From: a virus
DNA length: 41,991 nucleotides
Strand: one strand, 5' to 3'
Virus record (IMG/VR): IMGVR_UViG_3300050821_013652
Location: 1 to 41,991 of that record
A program made the position numbers and the translations under genes. A model generated the notes under the pieces. The model was given only the letters and a program-made list of their open reading frames with translations. It was not told the DNA's origin and did no database searches. Shown in pieces: positions 34,698 through 41,991 of the stretch (positions are counted from its first letter, which is position 1; every line of letters begins with the position of its first letter).

Positions 34698-35783
34698 ATG
34701 ACCTTACCTTCTGCATCCAATAACTACTCAATTGCATATGGAGCAAGCTCTAATAGTGCACAAATTCCAGTTTTTAAAAATAGAGCCCCAACGGCCCAGG
34801 ATTCTAAGTATCCTTTAGGGAAGCCCTGGATCTATCCTGCTAGTAATGCAGCTTATCTCTTGACTTCTCTGTCCGGAAATCCTGTTGTAGCCTCATGGCT
34901 TTCTTTGGGGACTGCTGGGGGAGCTTTAAACTCTCTCTCTGATGGATCTACTGTCGTTACTCCGACAGCTGGATCAATTGAAATTCTCGGAACTGCTGGT
35001 CAAATCACCTCGACGGGAACAAACAGTCCGGGCGCTATCACTCTGTCGTTACCTTCTGCCATTACTACCCCCGGATCTCTAACTACCACTTCTTCTCTAT
35101 CTGTTGGAACTACTCTAGGAGTCACTGGTCTGAGCACACTGGCGGCCTTAACTCAAGTGGGTGCTGCAAGTATTAACGCTAGTGGATCTGGAGTTACTAT
35201 CATAGGGACCGGGGGAACTGGAGCTGTTGAAATCGGCAATGCCACGGGAAATACCGCTGTCACTGGCGGAATGTCCATAGGAACCACACTGGGCGTGACA
35301 GGACTCACGACTCTCGCAGCTTTAACTCAGGTCGGAACTTCTCATATCAATATTACTGGATCTGGGGTCACCGTAATCGGTACAGGTGGTACTGGCGCAG
35401 TGCAGATCGGCAATGCCACTGGGAACACTGCTGTGACTGGAAGTTTAACGGCTTCCACCACTTTGACTGCTACTGCTGGAGCGATTACAGCAACAAATGG
35501 GAATTTGGTCCTTGGCACTACTGGAAATAAGCTAGTTATTCATGCCTCGACAGCTGCTAGTGACTCTATTGGAACATCTGTTGCCATGACTGCTGGTTCT
35601 GTGACCGTTTCTACTAGTGCTGTCACGGCCAGCTCAATCATCTTCGTATCCATAAATACAATAGGAGGGACGGCCGGTGCTGTGTCTGCACCTGTGGCTT
35701 CTATTGTTCCAGGTGTTAGTTTCGTAATTAATTCTAGTTCGGGAAGCGATACTAGTACAGTCAATTATTGGATAGTTAACTAA
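34698..35783 (+). CDS. Tail fibre protein, 361 aa
   Basis: Residues 15-75 (AYGASSNSAQIPVFKNRAPT AQDSKYPLGKPWIYPASNAA) match the N-terminal domain of the fibre at 500, so both probably attach to the same virion site. The middle has two near-identical ~60-residue repeats (SVGTTLGVTGLSTLAALTQV G... TVIGTGGTGAVQIGNATGNT AVTG). The C-terminus is a short beta segment (ASIVPGVSFVINSSSGSDTS). AGGAG lies ten bases before the ATG. First gene of the 34.7-41.8 kb fibre module. Confidence 0.75.
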   Translation: MTLPSASNNYSIAYGASSNSAQIPVFKNRAPTAQDSKYPLGKPWIYPASNAAYLLTSLSGNPVVASWLSLGTAGGALNSLSDGSTVVTPTAGSIEILGTAGQITSTGTNSPGAITLSLPSAITTPGSLTTTSSLSVGTTLGVTGLSTLAALTQVGAASINASGSGVTIIGTGGTGAVEIGNATGNTAVTGGMSIGTTLGVTGLTTLAALTQVGTSHINITGSGVTVIGTGGTGAVQIGNATGNTAVTGSLTASTTLTATAGAITATNGNLVLGTTGNKLVIHASTAASDSIGTSVAMTAGSVTVSTSAVTASSIIFVSINTIGGTAGAVSAPVASIVPGVSFVINSSSGSDTSTVNYWIVN

Positions 35784-35791
35784 GGATCATA

Positions 35792-36142
35792 ATGGCATCG
35801 AATATAGCTTTCCCAGAAGCCCTTCAGTCTTTGGCGCACGGTTCAATAACAACTGGTTATTCGATAGTAGGGGCTAAACTACCCAATCCGTTGAGGATGT
35901 TCCGATTAGTAAATGCTACAGATGGAGATGTCATCTTTAGTTTGGATGGTGTGACTGATCACTTCTTCGTCCCTGCTGGATCTTTTGTGTTATACGACGT
36001 TGCCGGAAACAGCGGACAATCTTCCAATTTTAGAATCAGGGCCAACACAGCATTTTACGTAAAATATTCCACTTCTCCCTCAAAAAGTTCTGTCTACGTT
36101 GAATCTATTTATGGGATTCCTAATCAAGGATTTGGGGACTAA
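35792..36142 (+). CDS. Small beta-rich virion protein, 116 aa
   Basis: AAGGATCATA before the ATG. Compact beta protein: MFRLVNATDGDVIFSLDGVT DHFFVPAGSFVLYDVAGNSG followed by AFYVKYSTSPSKSSVYVESI Y. The '..N.td.dv..S.DG..dh.fvpag.f.l.D' pattern is known from phage tail accessory proteins of unknown function. Sits between fibre genes. Confidence 0.6.
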   Translation: MASNIAFPEALQSLAHGSITTGYSIVGAKLPNPLRMFRLVNATDGDVIFSLDGVTDHFFVPAGSFVLYDVAGNSGQSSNFRIRANTAFYVKYSTSPSKSSVYVESIYGIPNQGFGD

Positions 36143-36144
36143 AA

Positions 36145-37050
36145 ATGGGAACTGGTGGTCAATTCGGTCAACACAGAGAGGAAGACATATCCGACAAATT
36201 GAATCGGATGGATGGAATTCTCCCCTTGTGTGTCAGAATTGATGAATTTCGTGGATTTAAGAAAGAGATCGAGGGGATTCCCTACAAGGTAGAATCATTA
36301 AAAAATGATTTGTCTGATTTGAAAAATCTAGTAGTCGAAGTAGTAATGAATAACCATGATGGTCTTACTATTCAAACGGATAGAAAGATCGAAAAACATG
36401 AGAAAGTTCATGATCTCATTAAAGAGTCTATATTTAATTTAAAAGAGAAACTAGACGTCTTTCGAAGAGATATAAACTATATCGCTCAATCTTGCGAAGA
36501 GAATGGAAAAGTTATTTCGTCTTTGCAACAAATGGTAAAAGATGGTGCGTCCGCTGAGTCCGTTAGACTTCTCTACAAAAATATCGGAGAGATAAACAAC
36601 AACCTCTCTTCTCATGGAGAATCGATCAGTTCCGTGAAGATCGAAAATCTTTCCTTGAGAAACAAAATAAACAAACTTGAAGAAATACTATCTACTCATG
36701 CTGATGAATCTAGAAAGAAATCAGAAATTCTCTCCTCTCATTCAGATAAATTAGATGATTTGAAGGAAAGTAATTTTGAATGTGTATCAAATATTTCTAG
36801 ATCATTCGATTCTTTTCAACAATCTATTTCTAAAGAGATTGATTCTAAAATATCACAAATAAAGTTTCCGCCTTCTGGTCCGTCTTCAGAGGAGATAAAA
36901 AAACTAATCTCCGCGGCCACAGAATTGGTGTCAATGGATGCAAAGATCTCTGTATCTAGAACAAACAATAATGAAATGAAGTTGAATATTTTGGAAAAGA
37001 AAATTGAACAACTAGCTCTCGCAGTAAAAAAGGTTGAGCTTACCCAGTAG
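36145..37050 (+). CDS. Long coiled-coil protein, 301 aa
   Basis: Almost entirely helical with Leu/Ile at heptad spacing from residue 35 on (YKVESLKNDLSDLKNLVVEV; IENLSLRNKINKLEEILSTH; MNEMKLNILEKKIEQLALAV). Starts MGTGGQFGQHREEDISDKLN. No globular enzyme domain. Likely a rod-like spacer or assembly chaperone for the following giant fibre. Its stop is seven bases from the next ATG. Confidence 0.6.
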   Translation: MGTGGQFGQHREEDISDKLNRMDGILPLCVRIDEFRGFKKEIEGIPYKVESLKNDLSDLKNLVVEVVMNNHDGLTIQTDRKIEKHEKVHDLIKESIFNLKEKLDVFRRDINYIAQSCEENGKVISSLQQMVKDGASAESVRLLYKNIGEINNNLSSHGESISSVKIENLSLRNKINKLEEILSTHADESRKKSEILSSHSDKLDDLKESNFECVSNISRSFDSFQQSISKEIDSKISQIKFPPSGPSSEEIKKLISAATELVSMDAKISVSRTNNNEMKLNILEKKIEQLALAVKKVELTQ

Positions 37051-37057
37051 GAACGCG

Positions 37058-40000
37058 ATGAGCCAAGCTGGTCAGCTAATTTCCATTCAAGATTTACCTC
37101 AAATCCCTACGCAGTTTACCACAGATTCTGGTATAGCTATTCCGTCTGTCAACAATTTGAATGTGTTTGGTGGTGTAGATGTCATGACTGCAGCATCTGG
37201 AGATACTATAACCATCAATGTAAATAGCTCTTCTTTAGTATCTAGTATTACTGCCACTTCACCTTTGACCGCGAATGGAGTTTCAGGTACTCCACAATTG
37301 GGCAATGTCACAATGGCCCTTACGACTCCACTAGCTACAGGTTTCGGGGGAACTGGTACAGCAACCACGTTTACACCTGGGAGTATCGTTTTCGCTGGAA
37401 CTTCCGGTATTTATAATCAAAACAATGCCGATCTATTTTGGGATAACACACATAATCGCTTAGGTCTGATTGATAACGCTCCAGGATCGACTCTTTCAGT
37501 AGTAGGTAATGGACAGATCGGATTTTCATCAGGAACAGCAGCCCCTTCAAATAGTCTGTTGGTCAGAGGAATGGTTGGTATAGGTACTTCTAGTCCCGAT
37601 CCTGGAGTATCTTCGCTTCAATTATCTAATTCTCTGACCACCACGGATGGGGGGAACGCCTACGCTGTTTTGTGGACTGGTAGTTTTACTCCATCTACAG
37701 GCGCTGGTGGGCGCCTTGTGGGCATAAGCCTATTAGGTATTTTTAGCGCTCCTTCATCCCAAACTATAAACCAAGCTATTGGTATTTATACAAATCTGGA
37801 TATGGTTGCAGGTTCTTCCGCAACTATCACCAATGGCTACGGTATATTGATAGACGGAGGCGCTGGAAGTGGCGCTGGAACCATAGGGAATGTATATGGA
37901 GGGTTTTTTTCTAACCCTAACGTGGGAACTAACAAGTGTGCTTTGTACGCAGCCAATGCAGCCATTGGATCTTACACTGCAACCACTCCGCCATCCAATG
38001 GCATGGCTGTTTCTGGCCACGTTCTCATCGGGACATCAACGGATGACACAGTACACAATTTACAAGTGACTGGGACTACGATTGTATCAACTTCGATTTC
38101 TACACCCATTTACTTATTAACCGGATCGGGAAGCGGAACTATATCGATTCTTCCACAGTCTGCTTCAGGAACATACAATTTCAATCTTCCTACAACCGCT
38201 GGAACGTCGGGATATATACTTACTTCTGCTGGAGGGGGTTCGTCTCCGATGACGTGGACCAATCCATCTTCATCCTTTGTGACATCAATCACAGGAACGG
38301 CTAATCAGATAGCGGCCTCGGCCAGTGTAGGATCTGTTACTCTTTCTTTAATAGGACCATATACGCCTTCTACTTATACATCCCACGGGGTGTTAGTCGG
38401 AGAAGGAACCAGTTCAATCGTTGCTGTATCTCCTAGCGCAACTTCTGGAATACCATTAATATCTCAAGGAAGTTCATCTGATCCAATTTACGGTACAGCT
38501 GTAGTAGCTGGAGGGGGAACGGGAGATGTATCATTCACGGCATATTCAGTAATTTGCGGAGGAACTACATCTACGGGACCTCTTCAAAACGTAATTGGTG
38601 TGGGTTCCAGTGGACAGGTGCTCACTAGTGGAGGAGCATCAACATTACCTACCTGGACTAGCTTAATTACAGGAGTGTCTTCTGTAACAGGAACAGCTAA
38701 TCAGATATTGGCCTCTCCTACTACAGGAGCTGTGATTTTATCGCTAATAGGCCCTTATACCCCTGCAACATATACCTCTCATGGTGTGCTTGTAGGGCAG
38801 GGAACTAGTTCTATAGTAGCCGTAGGCCCAACCTCTACAGCTGGGCAGATACTTCAATCAACAGGAGCCAGTTCTGATCCTTCTTTTTCTACAGCGACTT
38901 ATCCATCTACCACTACTTTAAATGATATTTTATATTCCTCATCAGCAAATGTGGTAGGGCAGATAACAGCTGCTAATAATGGAGTGTTAATATCTGGAAC
39001 TACAGGGATTCCTTCATGGCTTGCAGCTGGGACCACGGGACAAGTTTTGGTTGCTACTACCAGCAATCCAGCATCGTGGGGCACTTTAAGTTCCTTAGTG
39101 GTCACAAGCATCACCGCTACTTCCCCTATAACAGCTAGCGCATCAACTGGAGCAGTTACCATTGCTTTAACTACTCCATTAGCTGTCACTTTTGGAGGAA
39201 CTGGTACAGCAACTGCATTCACGCAAGGAAGTGTTGTTTTCGCTGGAACAAGCGGAGTCTACAATCAAAACAATGCAAATTTTTTCTGGGATAATTCAAA
39301 TAGTAGATTAGGTATAGGAACGGCTTCGCCCTCCTCACCTCTAACAGTTTTTGGAGCATCGACAGTAGCATCTGGGGAATTGGGAACTATTCAGATTGTA
39401 GGCACTGCAACTAGCGGGCCTGGCATTCCTCGTCTGATTCTAGGGATCAATTATTCTGCAAGTGCTATGACATACGGATACATTCAATCGACTGAGAATG
39501 GCATCAATAAAAGGCCTCTTCTTCTTCAGCCAGAAGGAGTTAGTGGAGTTGGAATAGGATCTACGACAATTCCTGCTAATATGCTCGATGTTTCTGGATC
39601 AGTGGCGATTGGTTCTTATGCTGGGACCGCTGGTCCTTCAAACGGCTTGATAGTGAGCGGACAAGTTGGACTCGGTGTTACAAGCATTCCTTCAAATTAC
39701 TCGCTTCAAACAAGTAGCAGTATTTTTATGGGAACTACTTATTCGAATTTTGCCACATCGGGAGGCAATTCAAATGGATATATCTATGGATGCTTTGCTA
39801 AATATGCTGATGGCATCCATATGGGTTATAATTTCTACAATGATAATAGTACCAACCACATACCCGATTCTGGCGGGGCAACTTCAAGACTATCATTTTC
39901 ATTTGGCTCTATTACCGCATATATGGGAGCAATTAATAGCGAACCAACTACTCAAGTTTTGATGGCCAATATTTCAGGAGTAGGAATTGGAAACGTAACT

Positions 40001-41836
40001 CCTATAAATATTTTAGATGTAAAAGGAGGCTCAGCATTTGGTTCTTATGCTGGATCTTCTTCCGCGCCGACTAATGGCTTGATTGTGAGTGGAAATGTTG
40101 GAATTGGAACAAGCAGTCCAACTTGTCTTTTAACAGTGACTGGTGCAGTCGAAATCAATGGAAATACTACCCTCCCAGCATCAACAGGTGGCGCTATATT
40201 CATGAACGCTGGATTTTCTTCCCCGAACCAAGGAAGACTCTACGTTGGCGACGGGACCGGCTGGATTTTTAGGATGGCAAAAAGAAATGCATCGGTTGAG
40301 ACGGATCTTTTTTACTTCACTGACGGTGGAAAACTAGGAATTGGAGATTCGGCGCCTGGAACAACACTTTCAGTCATTGGAAATGCTCAAATTGGATTTA
40401 ATTCAGGTACCACCGCTCCAACTAATGGATTGGTTGTTGGCGGAATTGTTGCCATAGGAGTATCTAATCCTGATACATCGTCAGTAGCATCGCTACAATT
40501 AGCAAATAATCTTACTACAACTAATGGGGGGTATGCTTATGGTCTTATTTGGACTGGTTCTTTCACCCCCGCAAGTGGAGCGTCTGGGCAGCTTCGCTCA
40601 ATAAGCACACAAGGAAGTTTTAACGCACCTAATTCTCAAACAATAAATCAAGCAATCGGTTATTACGCAAATTTAGGTCTTAACACAGCAACGTCTGGAA
40701 CAATCAATAGTGCTTACGGCATCCTCGTCGAGGGTGGCAGTTCCAGTGGTAGCGGAACAATCTCAAACGTCTATAGTGGTTATTTTGGTAATCCATCTAT
40801 AGGAACTAATAAATGTGCCTTATACGCAGATAATGAGTCTATAGGTTTTACTAATACTTCTCCCCCTTCCAACGGTCTGATTGTGAATGGAAAAGTTGGA
40901 ATAGGAACATCGTCTTCCATTAATTCTACATTAACTATTCAGTCCTCCGGTTCAGCTGGCAATACTGAAAATGGACTTAATGGATTGATGATTTATACAG
41001 GCACAACGATGTCTGATTACACCATTTATATGGGAGCCGATAAAACTAATGCGGTGTCATACATTCAATCGGTACATTATGCGACGAGTATAGCTCCTCT
41101 CTGTCTTAATGCAAGAGGCGGAAATGTAGGCATCGGAACTATATCTCCGGCTGCATCTTCCGTTTTGCAATTGAGTTCGACTACTCAGGGATTTCTACTT
41201 CCTTCGATGACAACTACGCAAAAGAATGCTATTTCTTCACCAGCTGCTAGCTTACAGGTATACGATTCGACTCTGGTAGAAACTGATGTACAAAATTCCA
41301 TTACTTTTGTCGCTTCAGATGTAAATGCCCAGACAGTGAATACCACTTCATCTAATGGATCTGCATGGGTTCCGTTCAACGTAGGAAACATGCAAGAAGT
41401 GGTTTTTCAAACTGGCTCATCTAATAATGCACATTGGTTTGTTTCTACAGGAAGCATTACAGCACAAGCCCCTTCAGGCAGCTATCCTTATTGGTTGCTT
41501 TATAACCCTTCAGCTACAAGTACAAGTTGGATTTCTTATCTCTCACAAAGCATTTCTGTTGGAGTTTACAAGATTGAGTATACCATCAGATTTGGCATTG
41601 ATGCTCCCATATGGAATTTTGGAGTGGCTCAAGCTGCTGGAGTGAGTGGCTATGTAACTTTGAGAACAGGTGTGGATGCTTATTTACCTACAGACCAGCC
41701 AGTTAATTTTGTAGATTACATAGTTATAACTGCTCCCGGTACATGTGATTTTAGATGGACAAGCAATGGTAAAAATGCTTCTTCGACTAACTATTTTCTA
41801 CCAGTATCTTTTTTGAGAGTAACTAGGTTGGGTTAG
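37058..41836 (+). CDS. Giant tail fibre protein, 1592 aa
   Basis: ATG 37058 with TAGGA five bases before; the frame opens at 37034. A Gly/Ser/Thr-rich, cysteine-poor beta fibre made of recurring modules: (i) GTATxFTxGSVVFAGTSGVYNQNNA then FWDNxxxRLGIG; (ii) IGSYAGTxxPSNGLIVSGxVGIGT; (iii) SVTGTANQIxAS ... SLIGPYTPATYTSHGVLVG, shared with the fibre at 500; (iv) a duplicated SLQLSNSLTTTDGGNAYAVL-type module (about 190-300 and again 1140-1260). QGFLLPSMTTTQKNAISSPA near 1380 precedes a C-terminal ~200-residue tip (YPYWLLYNPSATSTSWISYL). The stop lies inside the terminal repeat. Confidence 0.85.
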   Translation: MSQAGQLISIQDLPQIPTQFTTDSGIAIPSVNNLNVFGGVDVMTAASGDTITINVNSSSLVSSITATSPLTANGVSGTPQLGNVTMALTTPLATGFGGTGTATTFTPGSIVFAGTSGIYNQNNADLFWDNTHNRLGLIDNAPGSTLSVVGNGQIGFSSGTAAPSNSLLVRGMVGIGTSSPDPGVSSLQLSNSLTTTDGGNAYAVLWTGSFTPSTGAGGRLVGISLLGIFSAPSSQTINQAIGIYTNLDMVAGSSATITNGYGILIDGGAGSGAGTIGNVYGGFFSNPNVGTNKCALYAANAAIGSYTATTPPSNGMAVSGHVLIGTSTDDTVHNLQVTGTTIVSTSISTPIYLLTGSGSGTISILPQSASGTYNFNLPTTAGTSGYILTSAGGGSSPMTWTNPSSSFVTSITGTANQIAASASVGSVTLSLIGPYTPSTYTSHGVLVGEGTSSIVAVSPSATSGIPLISQGSSSDPIYGTAVVAGGGTGDVSFTAYSVICGGTTSTGPLQNVIGVGSSGQVLTSGGASTLPTWTSLITGVSSVTGTANQILASPTTGAVILSLIGPYTPATYTSHGVLVGQGTSSIVAVGPTSTAGQILQSTGASSDPSFSTATYPSTTTLNDILYSSSANVVGQITAANNGVLISGTTGIPSWLAAGTTGQVLVATTSNPASWGTLSSLVVTSITATSPITASASTGAVTIALTTPLAVTFGGTGTATAFTQGSVVFAGTSGVYNQNNANFFWDNSNSRLGIGTASPSSPLTVFGASTVASGELGTIQIVGTATSGPGIPRLILGINYSASAMTYGYIQSTENGINKRPLLLQPEGVSGVGIGSTTIPANMLDVSGSVAIGSYAGTAGPSNGLIVSGQVGLGVTSIPSNYSLQTSSSIFMGTTYSNFATSGGNSNGYIYGCFAKYADGIHMGYNFYNDNSTNHIPDSGGATSRLSFSFGSITAYMGAINSEPTTQVLMANISGVGIGNVTPINILDVKGGSAFGSYAGSSSAPTNGLIVSGNVGIGTSSPTCLLTVTGAVEINGNTTLPASTGGAIFMNAGFSSPNQGRLYVGDGTGWIFRMAKRNASVETDLFYFTDGGKLGIGDSAPGTTLSVIGNAQIGFNSGTTAPTNGLVVGGIVAIGVSNPDTSSVASLQLANNLTTTNGGYAYGLIWTGSFTPASGASGQLRSISTQGSFNAPNSQTINQAIGYYANLGLNTATSGTINSAYGILVEGGSSSGSGTISNVYSGYFGNPSIGTNKCALYADNESIGFTNTSPPSNGLIVNGKVGIGTSSSINSTLTIQSSGSAGNTENGLNGLMIYTGTTMSDYTIYMGADKTNAVSYIQSVHYATSIAPLCLNARGGNVGIGTISPAASSVLQLSSTTQGFLLPSMTTTQKNAISSPAASLQVYDSTLVETDVQNSITFVASDVNAQTVNTTSSNGSAWVPFNVGNMQEVVFQTGSSNNAHWFVSTGSITAQAPSGSYPYWLLYNPSATSTSWISYLSQSISVGVYKIEYTIRFGIDAPIWNFGVAQAAGVSGYVTLRTGVDAYLPTDQPVNFVDYIVITAPGTCDFRWTSNGKNASSTNYFLPVSFLRVTRLG

Positions 41837-41991
41837 ACAAAAATTGACCCTAAACTAAAAAAAATATATACGTACTAAATCATGTCTAAAGGAGACACTG
41901 AATGAAATTGTTAGAAATTAATGAAGAATCAGAAAGACATTTAGTCACAGTGATAGATGCGGCTCTAAAGAGCGGTGGATTGCAGATGCAC
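41812..41991. repeat. Terminal direct repeat, right copy
   Basis: Right-hand copy of bases 1-180, identical except G at 41910 against T at 99. The change makes the third codon of the small ORF TTG (Leu) instead of TTT (Phe). It includes the 3' end of the 1592-residue fibre gene and the first 30 codons of the ORF that is complete at 91-246. Confidence 0.95.

Noticed and set aside
1-41991. CRISPR array, insertion sequence, rRNA
   Set aside because: No regularly spaced short repeats, no transposase or terminal inverted repeats, no rRNA-like stretch seen; the repeats present are introns and fibre modules.

Overview
This window looks like an almost complete genome of a tailed, short-tailed (podovirus-type) double-stranded DNA phage of about 41.8 kb. 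The first 180 bases recur at the end with one mismatch, so the contig closes on itself: either a circular assembly or a circularly permuted / terminally redundant genome. Virion genes point to a P22-like architecture: TerS/TerL, a 717-residue P22-type portal, a scaffold, a major capsid protein (MCP), connector and tail-hub proteins, three ejection-type proteins and several long repetitive tail fibres. The host cannot be named from sequence. A small lipoprotein with a lipobox hints at a Gram-negative host (inference). I see no integrase catalytic domain, no CI-type repressor and no recognisable endolysin.

Layout. 1-2893: two small paralogous ORFs and a tail fibre. 2877-3280: lipoprotein and two mini-membrane ORFs. 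3339-4614: tandem hairpins, then a winged-helix replication initiator whose gene holds two iteron-like palindromes (probable origin). 4650-5188: two small genes. 5285-6769 (minus): recombination operon (YqaJ-type exonuclease, 31-aa protein, ERF annealase) ending at a good minus-strand terminator. 6908-8489: Xis-like protein, RusA resolvase and a run of lysine-rich mini-proteins. 8490-12024: packaging genes mixed with small accessory ORFs. 12111-13103 (minus): small conserved phage genes. 13157-15310: portal. 15307-19328: small genes on both strands, a degenerate tRNA-like sequence and the scaffold. 19596-23027: the MCP gene. 23038-30873: coat-associated, connector and tail-hub genes, interrupted by a minus-strand transcription-factor-like gene (24194-24805). 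31333-34319: ejection-protein module. 34303-34600 (minus): two tiny membrane proteins. 34698-41836: tail-fibre module.

The most striking feature is the MCP gene. It is not one ORF but six exons separated by five group I introns. Splice sites can be placed from P1 (5' exon:internal guide, with a terminal U.G pair), P10, a terminal intron G, and restoration of one 328-residue reading frame. Four introns (1, 2, 4, 5) are sisters with near-identical 5' and 3' parts and covarying P8 and P9 helices. Introns 4 and 5 sit at two sites with the same sequence (ACGGT^nACAAC), as expected from ectopic spread by guide-sequence recognition. Intron 3 is different and carries an antisense LAGLIDADG homing-endonuclease gene. 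The four sister introns each keep a small ORF starting at the same ATG; in introns 1, 2 and 4 it contains cysteine pairs.

The second notable item is a 203-residue protein (24194-24805, minus) that fuses a sigma-70 region-4-like helix-turn-helix to an RNA polymerase alpha-CTD with all the DNA-contacting residues intact.
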